DNA from: Chromera velia
Taxonomy: Eukaryota; Sar; Chromeraceae
Assembly (NCBI GenBank): GCA_018398765.1
Contig: JAHBMJ010000070.1
Coordinates: forward strand, 12,501-57,506
Reading direction: 5' to 3'
Length of the DNA stretch: 45,006 nt
Shown: positions 13,501-23,430 of the stretch, piece by piece
How the letters are laid out: each line of letters opens with the position of its first letter
How positions within the stretch are numbered: the stretch's first letter is position 1
Program-made: the position numbers and the translations under genes
Notes under the pieces: generated by a model
Databases searched by the model: none
The model's input: only the letters and a program-made list of their open reading frames with translations
Told to the model about the DNA's origin: nothing

Positions 13501-16035
13501 AGCAATGCCAGTGACTTGCCCTATCCTCGCAAGTCCACTGTACATTCAGATGATCCTGAACTCCTACTGATGGAACAACGCTCTTTGCTTGACATACCAT
13601 GCCAGTGCATCATCAAATCAATTCACACTCTGGCTTGACCCCTGACCTGTCGTACTTCCCCATCGAAGTGGCGTCCCAATCAGAGTCCCCCGGCCGAAGC
13701 GCCAGAATCGAACCACTCTCGCCTTCCCCCCATGCGCACATAGTCTCACCTGCATGCACACACAAAGCATGTCGGGGGTCAGGCCAGGCTACACTCCGTT
13801 CCTTCTCGACGACCGCATGTCTTTCTTTTCAGAGTTCTCTATGCCAGCTTGCTAGATTGATTTCCCATGCGTGCTACGTATGCAGTCTTTCTTCTTCTTT
13901 TTTCTCTTTTCTCTGATCGTCGCTCTTCTCTTTCGATCACACCTGCCTCTGTGCTGATTGAGCCCAACATAAAAAGGCACCTCTAATAAGTGTCTTGCCT
14001 CCTTTCTCATCTAAGACTTCCGTTCCCCTCACCCAAGCCAGTGCACACGCATAACAAAGAGGACCAAAAGACAAACACCAACAAGAAAACAAAAGACACA
14101 AGAAAACACAGCAACAAAACAAAACAAAACAACAAGCAAAGAGCGATGCCAGCAACTTGCCCCATCCTCGCAAGTCCACTGTATATTCAGATGATCCTCA
14201 ACACCGTGATAAGCATACGTCAGAACTCCTATTGATGGAACAACGCTCTTTGCTTGACACACCATGCTAGTACATCATCAAAACAATTCAGTGATACACT
14301 CTGGCCTGACTTCCGACCTGTCGCACTTCCCCATTGAAGCGGCATCCCAATCAGAGTCCCCCGGCCGAAGCACCAGAATTGAACCACTCTCTAGACCACT
14401 CTCACCTTCCCCCCATGCACATACAGTCTTATCTGCATGCACACACAGAGCATGTCAAGGGTCAGGCCAGGCTACACTCCATTCCTTCTCGACGACCGCA
14501 GGTCTTTCTTTTCAGAGTTCTTTATGCCAGCTTGCTAGATTGATTTCCCATGTGCGCTACGCAGTCTTTCTTCTTCTTTTTTCTCTTTTCTCTGATTGTC
14601 GCTTTTCTCTCTCGATCACACCCGCCTCTGTGCTGATTGAGCCCGATGTAAAAAGGCACCTCTAATAAGTGTCTTACCTCCTTTCTCATCTTCCATTCCC
14701 CTCACCCAAGCCCATGCATACGCATATACACAACGAAGCATCGACAAAGAGGACCAAAAGAGAAACACGAACAAGAAAACAAAAGACATAAGAAAACACA
14801 GCAACAAAACAAAACAAAACAACAAGCAAAGAGCAATGCCAGCAACTTGCCCCATCCTCGCAAGTCCACTGTATCTTCAGGTGATCTTCAACACCGTGAC
14901 ATGCATAGTCACGTCGGAACTCCTACTGATAGAACAACGCTCTTTGCTTAACACACCATGCCCGTACATCATCAAAACAATTCACACTCTGGCCTGACTC
15001 CCGACCTGTCGCACTTCCCCATTGAAGCGGCATCCTAATCAGAGTCTCCCGGCCGAAGCACCAGAATTGAACCACTCTCTAGACCACTCTCACCTTCCCC
15101 CCATGCGCATACAGTCTCATCTGCATGCACACACAGAGCATGTCAAGGGTCAAGCCAGGCTACACTCCATTCCTTCTCGACGACCGCAGGTCTTTCTTTT
15201 CAGAGTTCTTTATGCCAGCTTGCTATATTGATTTCCCATGTGCGCTACGCAGTCTTTCTTTTTCTCTTTTCTCTTTTCTCTGATCATCGCTCTTCTCTCT
15301 CGATCACACCCGCCTCTGTGTTGATTGAGCCCGATGTAAAAAGGCACCTCTAATAAGTGTCTTACCTCCTTTCTCATCTTCCATTCCCCTCACCCAAGCC
15401 CATGCACACGCATACACACAACGAAGCATCGACAAAGAGGACCAAAAGAGAAACACGAACAAGAAAACAAAAGACATAAGAGAACACAGCAACAAAACAA
15501 AACAAAAAGTAAAGAGCGATGCTAGCAACTTGCCCCATCCTCGCAAGTCTACTGTATCTTCAGGTGATCCTCAACACCGTGATATGCATAGTCACGTCGG
15601 AACTCCTACTGATAGAACAATGCTCTTTGCTTGACACACCATGCCAGTGCATCATCAAATTAATTCATACTCTGGCCTAACACCTAACCTGTCGCACTTC
15701 CTCATCGAAGCGGCGTCCCAATCTGATTTAGAGTTCCCCGGCTGAAGCGCCAGAATCGAACCACTCTCGCCTTCCCCCCTATGCGCACACAGTCTCACCT
15801 GCATGCACACACAAAGCATGTCGGGGGTCAGGTTAGGCTATACTTCATTCCTTCTCAACGACTGCATATCTTTCTTTTCAGAGTTCTCTATACCGGCTTG
15901 CTAAGCCTTTATTGATTTCCCATGCGCACTGCATAGTCTTTCTTCTTCTCTTTTCTCTTTTCTCTGATCGTCGCTCTTCTCTCTCGATTACACCCGCCTC
16001 TGTACTAATATACTGATTGAGCCCGACGGAAAGAG
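4540..16035. repeat. Satellite array, 17 tandem units of about 677 bp
   Basis: One motif (ATGCCAGCGACTTGCCCCAT and close variants) recurs at 4688, 5363, 6040, 6713, 7392, 8066, 8745, 9431, 10110, 10788, 11462, 12141, 12819, 13505, 14146, 14836 and 15519. Spacings are 641-690 bp, mostly 673-686. Each unit has a pyrimidine-rich tract of about 50 nt, an A-rich tract of about 110 nt built on AAAAC, and a conserved GC-richer core with an inverted repeat. Many 60-105-codon open frames recur on both strands, but the frames of neighbouring units are not continuous (677 is not a multiple of 3) and they resemble no protein, so I read the array as non-coding. The first unit is partial at its left end, and the last degenerates near 16020. 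Role unknown: it could be centromeric, subtelomeric or simply expanded DNA. Confidence 0.95.
6189..6346. repeat. Conserved inverted repeat inside a satellite unit (example copy)
   Basis: CTGGCCTGACCCCCGAC at 6189-6205 is the exact reverse complement of 6330-6346. The two 17-nt arms enclose 124 nt. The same pair occurs in every satellite unit at the same place, with point changes in some copies (for example about 7543 and 14305-14470). The segment could form a hairpin or cruciform, or be a small TIR element that was present before the array amplified. Unit-to-unit changes in one arm are not regularly compensated in the other, which argues against strong selection for pairing. Confidence 0.85.
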
Positions 16036-17194
16036 CGCGTTGACTTGGTGTCTTGTCTTCCTGGCCAACTCGTTGCTTACAGTGACACTGTCTGTTGGAA
16101 TTGGTTGGCATGAGAGCCTCCAGAAAGGCGAGAAAGAAGGCATTGAGAAAATAAGTTAGAAATTGAAAGAGTGAAAGTAAGGAGAAGAAAGGGTGACTTG
16201 TAGTTCTACAGGAAATCCGGTTATAAGGAGCAAAGGAACAGGTGAAGATGGTGGGCTGGAAACGAAGAAAAGGGGATGGAAAGGGATCAATCAACCTTAT
16301 TCTTTCGTTGTTCAGTGCCCAAACAATATTTGGAAGGTCGCTAAATCACGTTTCAAGGATGTCCAGGCCCTTCAGTGAGGCATTTCTCTGCAGAGGAAGA
16401 TAAAAAAGTAGGGGTGAATAAACTTCAGGGGAAGAATTCACTGGGAGAAACATCGCTGAAACAAATAGAATCCAGCGTATCTATAAAACAGAATGACTAT
16501 ATAGCAAAGAGAAGCAAAGACATCCGATAAGGAGGCGTGTGCAAGAGAATGCCTACACTTTTCTGCCTTGCTGCTGGCCAGGAGCAAAGGAGAAAAGTCA
16601 CACAAATACCCTTACCAAACACTGTCAGACTGAGCTTTAGGGCGAAAATGTGTTGTTAGCCCTCACATATCAATATCACGATCCGAGTCAGCAAAACCGC
16701 CTGATCCTCATATATCTCTGTAATCGATTTCTTGTCCATTATACGCAGAGGTTGTGTCACTTTCAATGATCGAGCTTAGTATACTTGTGATGATCATGTG
16801 AATTCATGTGATGATCTTATATTGATCTTATGATCGTGAAGTCATGCGCCCAACTGCTAAAAACGATACGCTTGCATGCAAATAACCCCGGAAAGAAAAA
16901 AACGGACGGTTGTATATGGTTGTATGACTGGCGTCAAGTCTTATATCGATAATTTGTGGGCCAAATCGATTCTATTTATATAAGTGCCCCCTTCCCATGG
17001 GCGGCGCGCATCGGGGGTGGATCCGGCTGCCGGCGGCCGCGCAGGCCGGGGTCGCTCTTTTCAAAAGAGTCTTTAACTCAAAAGTTTTGAGCTGAATCTT
17101 AAAACACGCGTATCACTTCTAAAGGCCTCTACTAGGCAAAACATCACTAGAAACATTAACATAACATAAAGAATAATATGTAACACTACATATG
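16036..17194. other. Spacer without a recognisable gene
   Basis: This is unique sequence after the satellite. It has a 60-codon open frame (16193-16378) with no domain, a cluster of overlapping TGATC/ATGATC words at about 16790-16840, and a short GC-rich island at about 16995-17055 inside AT-rich DNA. No RNA gene was recognised by eye. Confidence 0.5.
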
Positions 17195-17456
17195 ATTTTT
17201 AATACCTCCCTAAACCTAAGTGCCACTTGAAAAAATATAATCAAGATGATCTCTATCTGCAGCATCGTTTCTCAAGACACCGTTCATACCTGCGGCGTAG
17301 ATGTTTAAGACACCGTCCAGATATGCAGCTTTGGTAGGCTTTGGCTTTCAAGATACCGTAAATGATCCGCGTCTGCAGCGCAGACTTTCAAGCTTATCCA
17401 AAAATGCGGCTTAAACTTTCAAGTGGTAGTTAAGTTCAGGGAGGTCATTTTTAATA
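17195..17456. mobile_element. Small MITE-like element with imperfect TIRs and 10-bp flanking repeats
   Basis: The ends form imperfect terminal inverted repeats of about 30 bp. The left side begins CCTCCCTAAACC and reads into CCACTTGAAA. The right side is the complement of CCTCCCTGAACT and likewise contains the complement of CCACTTGAAA. Identical 10-bp direct repeats ATTTTTAATA lie at 17195-17204 and 17447-17456 and look like a target-site duplication. The interior has loosely repeated AGACACCGT words and no ORF. A 9-10-bp duplication would fit a Mutator-like family; that assignment is inference. Confidence 0.7.
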
Positions 17457-17883
17457 TACCAAGACCAACTTAATTTAGCAAACCCATACAGCTAATTACG
17501 ATTATGATTTATTATGATTGCAAATATGAAAAATATTTTTATTACGCAAACAGTCTTTTGAGACTTACAACATGTTTTTGATAATATTCGTGAAATCTGT
17601 GCAAATTTTCAAGTTCGTACGCACGACCGATTACGTTTGCAAAAAATATGAAAATTCAAAATCAGGACTCAATTTTTTGGGTTTCCGGGGCCGCCCGGCT
17701 TTAAATTTTCATACTGTTGGCAAACATAATCGGTCGCGCGTACGAACTTAAAAATTTGTACAGACTTTACGAATATTATCAAAAACATGTTGCAAGTCTC
17801 AAAAGACTGTTTGCGCGATAAAAATATTGTTCATATTTGCAATCGCAATCGTAATCGTGCCAAATTGAGTTGGTCTTGGTATA
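17455..17883. mobile_element. Foldback (long-TIR) MITE-like element
   Basis: Left arm 17455-17660 and right arm 17699-17883 are near-complementary over about 185-205 bp, with a spacer of about 38 bp. Both outer ends read TATACCAAGACCAAC inward and both inner ends carry the ATGAAAATT word. A TA dinucleotide at each end would fit a TA target duplication, as made by Tc1/mariner-type transposases. There is no ORF, so any mobility would depend on another element. It starts within the direct repeat flanking the preceding element. Confidence 0.85.
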
Positions 17884-18344
17884 GCATATAGCCCCAGTGG
17901 TATTTTACGTTAAAAAAACGAAAAAATATTTGTTCGGTTTTTTCTAGGGTTTTTTTTGTGAGGTTTACACAGTGTACTACCAGATATGCTTAAGCAACCG
18001 CCTTTTAAAACCATTTTTTCCAATTAATATTTAATAGTTATAAACATTTTGTGTAACAATTTTGTGTTTAACTTTTTTTTTTATTTCTTCATCTTGTTTT
18101 GATGTCCTACGCTTAAAAGTATACAAACTATGTAGAGCAAAAAAACTGTGTATATACATTTAAAGCAAGCTCACTCTGCATGCTTCAAACTTGAAACATA
18201 CACTACCTTTTCAAGCCTCAATCAATCACTTGTGCGTACTGCATGCTGGTCTAGGTACTGGTCTGCACTGACTGTGCAGTTACAAACATTTGGTGCGTCC
18301 TCAGCTAGTGCATTCATCGTAAAAAACCTAGGTAAAGACTGCTT
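17884..18344. other. AT-rich spacer downstream of the RAP gene
   Basis: AT-rich DNA with T-runs at about 17945-17960 and 18068-18080. It lies past the 3' end of the minus-strand RAP gene and probably holds its 3' untranslated region. No gene is seen. Confidence 0.5.
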
Positions 18345-21300
18345 TCAAGAATCGGGATTGGCTCTTTCGTGGCTCTCAGTCGAATTTTCCCACGATCTGA
18401 CGGAAGCTTTCAAGGATTCTTCCACCACGACATCTAGCTCCCTCTTGTCGGCCCGTGTGTCCAATAAGTACGAAGGCAGGTGCAGACTAACGACCCTCCA
18501 GCCGTCCCTCTGAAGGAACCAATGCTTGAATACAGAACGCCCGTGGAGACGGAGACGCTGCTTCAGAGGCCCACCCAGGGACGGAGTCGGAATGGCTTCA
18601 TCTACTCCGTGCGCAGGAATCCTTCGAGGAGTCTGGGGGGAATTGACTGTCTGTTTCTGCGCCCCTTCAACGACCTTTTGAGGCACACGACTTGGACGGG
18701 GGGACTGCCGAGGGGGGAGGGGGGGGGTTCCCACACGAGAGGACGCAGGAGGGGCTGGGGGAAGAGGAGAGACGGAAGAGGGCGTCGGAGGCAGATGTGC
18801 AAGTACAGGACGGCCTTGCATTTTTGCTCTTCCCTCTCTTCTGAAATAACTTGGGTTTTGGGGGTGTGCATCGTGAAGGGGCGTGCTGCACATGGAGGTG
18901 TGGGAATGTCTTTGTGCTTCGTTTGTATCCTGGTGCGGAATGGTAGGGGGGTTCTGTGGGAGATTGCCTCTCTCTGAAATTGGCCTCCTGGGGGATAGAG
19001 GAGGGGGCAGGGGGGCATTGAAAGGCTCGGCCGGCATCTCCAAGACTTCCGTGTCTCGGCCGGGGCCCTTTTCCAGAAGGGACCTGCCGGGGCCGTCTCT
19101 TACAGATGTAGTTAGGAGGCGGCAGGCGGTCTCGACATGAGGTGCGTTTTGGACAGCAACTTCCTTTCGAGAACGGGTAGGGACAGGGGAAGGCACTTGA
19201 AAGGGTTTCCGTGTGTGCACAGGGGGCCGTCCCTCTCCAGGTCGGCCGCTTCTACTTTTGTGCTGCAGGCTCATCATCTGATGGGTTTCTGTGTGGGCCA
19301 TCTCATCTGACACTCCGGCAAGGCTCTGTACTTCGCCACTTCCTATCGGACCCCCTACATTTCTTGATGTTAGAGAGGGGTCCCCAAAATACGCATCATG
19401 CGAGTATTTATTCTCTGCAGCTGCGTCTGCCCGGACAAGAAAATGCGAAGCACCGTCCACCTCCACAGCCAGCCGGAGAGAGGGGACAGCAATATCCACC
19501 AACATCCCCGCGCCCCCAACCGGTTCCTCCATCCTCCAATCCACACACTCAGATGGCAAAGGCGCAGAGGAGGTCTGTTCTTGGAGCTCAGGACAGACAG
19601 AGTAGAGGTCCGCGTAAGTTGGGAACCGCTCGCGAAGGTGTCCAGCAACCTGCAGAGTCAGAAGAGGAGGTGCGAGGAAGCAGAGATGCTTCAGAATTGA
19701 GCAACCGACCATGAAAAAAAGAAACCTGACGATCATCTCGAGGGGGTATTTGAGTTGAGAGGAGGAAGGGAAGACAAGTAAGCAACATGCTTCCTGGTAT
19801 AGTGGATATTGAAAGTTTTTCCTCCTCCTTCCGATCTGACGGTCAAGTGAACTTCTTGTCTTTGAAACTTCAATAAATTGTCAGGAAGTGAAAAGGAGTT
19901 GAGAGAATTGGTTCTCCTCTGTACCTCTTTTTCTCCGGTCGGACTGGCTGAGTGAGGGAAGAAAAAAGAAAACGAAATCTTGTGAATGCAGATCATTCTG
20001 AGCGCACTCTTCCAACAATCGATTGGCGGAAAGGGAAAGAGAATTTGTTGAAAGACTGTCCACTGTACGTGAGGGGGGAAGGAAGAGACGAGGGAGTGAG
20101 GCGGTCTCTTCTCAACGCGAAAGAGAAGAGAAGAGAGGAACACAAAGATAAGGAGGGCGCAGGATTGTCTTCCCTTCTCACACAGAGACTGCAGTTGCCT
20201 GCTTCATGCGCAAACAAGTACAACAAAGTGCTTAAGCAAAGCATGTATGGGTTACGATGAACAGGAGAGCAGGAACGAACATAGAAAGGAAGCCAGCAGC
20301 CACGGAAGCAAATGAAGGGAAGAAAGCGAAGAGAAGAGAGGGGACGGTGGAAAGGAACGAAGAACAGGGAACGGGTGGAAGAAAAGAAGGCAAGGAAGGA
20401 TGATGACAGAAAAAAAAGGGGGGAAATAAACAAGAGACAACCCACCCACCATCACATGCAACCTGGATGTTGAGGCTCGAAAGTCGTGTGCACTCATCGA
20501 CCTCTCATGTCTCGAGAGCACAGACAGACTCTCAAGCCAGCCTCCAGACGTAGAGCCAGACTCTTCACTTTCATTAGTCAAATCTCTTCTCTCAGAAAGA
20601 CTTTCCCCCTCTTCTTCCTCTTGTCTTTGTCCTTCTCCCTCAATTCTCTGAAAGGACTCCCTCTTCCCTTCAGCAACTCCCCCCACACGCTCCCGTCTGA
20701 CTGTCTTCAATCCATGGAGAGCCCACGTGATTTTCTGTGCCGCCTGCACATGTCCTGCAATTCTGTCAGGCGGCAGAGTCATCACCAGCGCCTCCGCGCG
20801 TTCACACACAGACAGGCCTTCAGGATTCCTCACCCCCCCCGACACCACTGCTGCCCAAAAGGGCCCACTCAGAAGGTGCAGGGAGCCCTCCGTCAGTGCC
20901 AGGGAGAGACGAGACACCCCTCCTGACCGAGCTATCGACTCGAAACACTCCACACTTGCACGGAGACAGAGAACAGCAAGTCTTCTTGCTTCTCTTACTA
21001 CCTCGATCTCGTCTGGTAACATCGTTGAAGCGTCCCGTCTTTTTGCTTCCTTCCCGATTTCCCCTCCTCTCTCTTCAAGCAGTTCTAAGTCAATGTGACC
21101 AAGAGAAGCAACTGCAGCAACACAGGGTGTGAATCTGGCGAGGTCTGTGTTGCTGATTCCCAGGCCTCTCCCTCTGTGCCCCCCCCCCTCTACCGGTTGA
21201 GAACAAAGACCCGAGAGATGAACTGAAAGAAGCCGCATCAACGGAAGCTGGGCGGAGGGAGACAGGACTCCCACATAATTCAAACCCATCAACGCAGCAG

Positions 21301-22864
21301 CCGCCCTCTGTGCGAGAGAGGCAGACACAGCGCTAGAGTGCGCTGTTCTTGCAAGGGATACTTCTGCAGCGACGGAAAGTGCACGGATGCAGCAGGACAA
21401 AAGACGAGGGGGGGGAAGTGAGTGTTGATGACATCCATACGCTTCCAGAATTCTCTGAGCTGCCCTCATCGTCTCCTCAATCTTCTCCTCATGCTCCTCC
21501 TCCCCCTTACCAACAGACGAGGACGCAGGAAGCGCAACGTCACAATCCCGCAACCGCTCTTTACTCCTCCGATCTCTCTCAGACAGAACATCAGCAGCTT
21601 CATCTAAGAGAATTGCGAGACGCGATGTTGTCTCTGTGTCCCTCCCCCCTCTTCCTGTCTGTGCAGAAGTCTGCACGCGTCCTACTGAAAGACAGAGAAA
21701 CAGTTTGGCCGCTTCGTCTAATCCCACCCGCCCCCTACCCCCCTCTATGCCAAACCTTCCATGCAACCCCAACTGAGCCCTCTCAGACGCAGCACGAAAC
21801 AGCGCGTTCCAACGACTGGGGGGGGGAGAGCTCGCTGGGGCCGTGCTGCTGCTGCGTGACAATGGAGAGAAAAGACCAGGCACAGAGGCCGACTCTGTTC
21901 TGTCTTTCTCTGTCTCCCTCTCCCTCTCATGTACCCACATATCGCTGTACCCCCACTCTCCCTGCTCCCTCTCTCTCTGAGACTCCGCAGCCGCCCGTGC
22001 ACTGATGTAGGACGCCCCCGTCACGTCCCCCGGGGCCACGGGGACCTGTCCGAACGCGTCGAGGGCGTTAGCCAGCTGTGACAAAGAGAGGCTCTCGAGA
22101 GCTTCCTGCCGAGCTAAGCTCTCTGCAATCACGTCAAACAGTTCCACGAAGTCCCCCCGTCTCCCCAAATTCGCAATGGACAAGGCAATCATGCCGAGTT
22201 GGTTCGCACTGAATGCAGAGGTTCGGCGCATGACTGTGCGGGAGACGGCAGAAAAGGCCCCGGCATGAAAGAAACCGAACTTGCCGAGGGCCCAGACGGT
22301 CAGGGCCACGTTGTTTGGTTCAAACTCGTCTGCAAAGTCTGCCAGCTGAGCGCAGGCAGCGTTCAGCAGCATTCTGTGGTAGAAGCGCATCCGGTGGAAG
22401 CACCACAAAACGCAGGCCATCTCCTTGGGTTTGACGGCGTCCCGTCTCTGCACGACGGCATCAGCGAGACGGGAGAAGGCGACTGGGTCGTTGACTCCAA
22501 AAACCGTCAGGGCCCAGAAGGCATTTGCAAGCGTTTTCGGCTGTGCGACTGTGTAGTTGAGACGCTTGACGTCATTGACGAGAGACCTGAAGACCCGCTC
22601 CCGCCCCCCCGAGAGACTCCTCCACCGCCTCAACGCAGACTCACTTCCCCTTTCATCTGGGTGCTCTTGGAGGAACAACTTCCCGAGACGGAAAAGAGCA
22701 GTCACCCGGTTCACCGTGTTCAGCCGCATCTCTCTCTCTGCGACCAGGTCCAGGAGCGTCTCTGCAGAAGAGCATCTTGACAGCTCGCTGTTCCATGCAC
22801 ACAGCTTCCGAAGAACCTCTTGTGGCCTGCGGACGTCTGAAGACACCAATTTTGTCACTACCAT
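18345..22864 (-). CDS. RAP-domain protein with degenerate helical repeats, likely organellar RNA-binding
   Basis: Two long minus-strand frames join through a phase-0 GT-AG intron, 20449-19650 (800 nt), giving about 1,239 residues. Residues about 60-290 are degenerate alpha-helical repeats of the kind found before RAP domains (ALTVFGVNDPVAFSRLADAV, VALTVWALGKFGFFHAGAFS, ALSIANLGRRGDFVELFDVI). The C-terminal exon starts with a typical RAP first half (VDIAVPSLRLAVEVDGASHF, about 855-874). The second half (RSVFKHWFLQRDGWRVVSLH, about 1175-1194) follows only after roughly 285 Pro/Ser/Arg-rich residues. RAP proteins bind organellar RNA and act in mitochondrial or plastid RNA processing and translation; that role is family knowledge. 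No targeting peptide is obvious, so the true N-terminus may lie in an unseen exon. The start at 22864 is the first in-frame Met and is uncertain. Part of the proline-rich stretch could be an unspliced in-frame intron. Confidence 0.8.
19650..20449 (-). other. Predicted intron in the RAP gene
   Basis: On the minus strand the donor reads ATG|GTGGGTGG and the acceptor CTCTGCAG|GTTGCTGG. Both are phase 0, so the helical-repeat exon joins the RAP exon in frame. The interior is strongly pyrimidine-rich on the coding strand. Alternative donors lie within 10 nt, so the exact 5' boundary is uncertain. Confidence 0.6.
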
Positions 22865-23430
22865 TTCATTTCCACTTACATTTTCTTCAAAAAAGAAGCA
22901 AAAGCAACAGAGAAAGGCCGCTCCACGGCTACATACATCTTGTAACTACGCCCTCGTGGCTCGTGTTACTGTTAGCATGTTGCACTGCAGCTGCAGTGTT
23001 AGCGGCACGTTCACAGCTAGATGGTCTGACGAGAGCCGACGAGACAGAGTCATACGAGACATTACGAGACGCAATACGTCGGATATACGTCGGAGACATT
23101 CGGAGACCGTCGAGACGTGGAGACGCCGCGAACGAGTCTTGCGCGTTCACGCGCGTAGACGGAGTCGGTCGCGAGATGTCGCAGGTCGCGTGGAGTAAGT
23201 GCCCCCCGGGCGCGGAGAGCTCCGTGCGAACATGATTCAAGCCTCCGGGGCCATCGATCTCCGCGAAGTTAATTAATTCTCAAGAAAAATTCTCTCTCGA
23301 TCTCTTCGTCTCTGTCATTATTAGGGAAATAATATGTCAGATATTTCTGCAGGTCGCAAAGAGCAGTCTAGTGCAGCTTGGCCCGTCGAATTCGATGATA
23401 ATTTCGGATCGTGAATAACCTGCTCTTGAA
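22865..23430. promoter_or_regulatory. Divergent intergenic region between the RAP gene and the RING gene
   Basis: About 570 bp separate two genes that point away from each other, so the promoters of both probably lie here. The stretch 23030-23170 is unusually CpG-rich and carries CGAGAC at 23040, 23055, 23065 and 23111, plus related CGTCGGA words. A weak potential donor (GTAAGTGG on the minus strand, about 22875) did not give a phase-consistent extra exon for the RAP gene. No further element is claimed. Confidence 0.45.

Noticed and set aside
4941-15546. Dozens of recurring 60-105-codon open frames on both strands of the satellite
   Set aside because: They recur because the DNA repeats. They occur on both strands in several frames, shift between units and show no domain.
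4540-16035. CRISPR-like array
   Set aside because: Whole units of 677 bp are conserved with no short repeats separating unique spacers.
17195-17220. CCCTAAACC resembling a telomere unit
   Set aside because: It occurs once only and is part of the inverted repeat of a MITE-like element.
18480-19714. Plus-strand open frames of 165 and 167 codons
   Set aside because: They are antisense to the proline-rich RAP exon and reflect its GC-rich low complexity.
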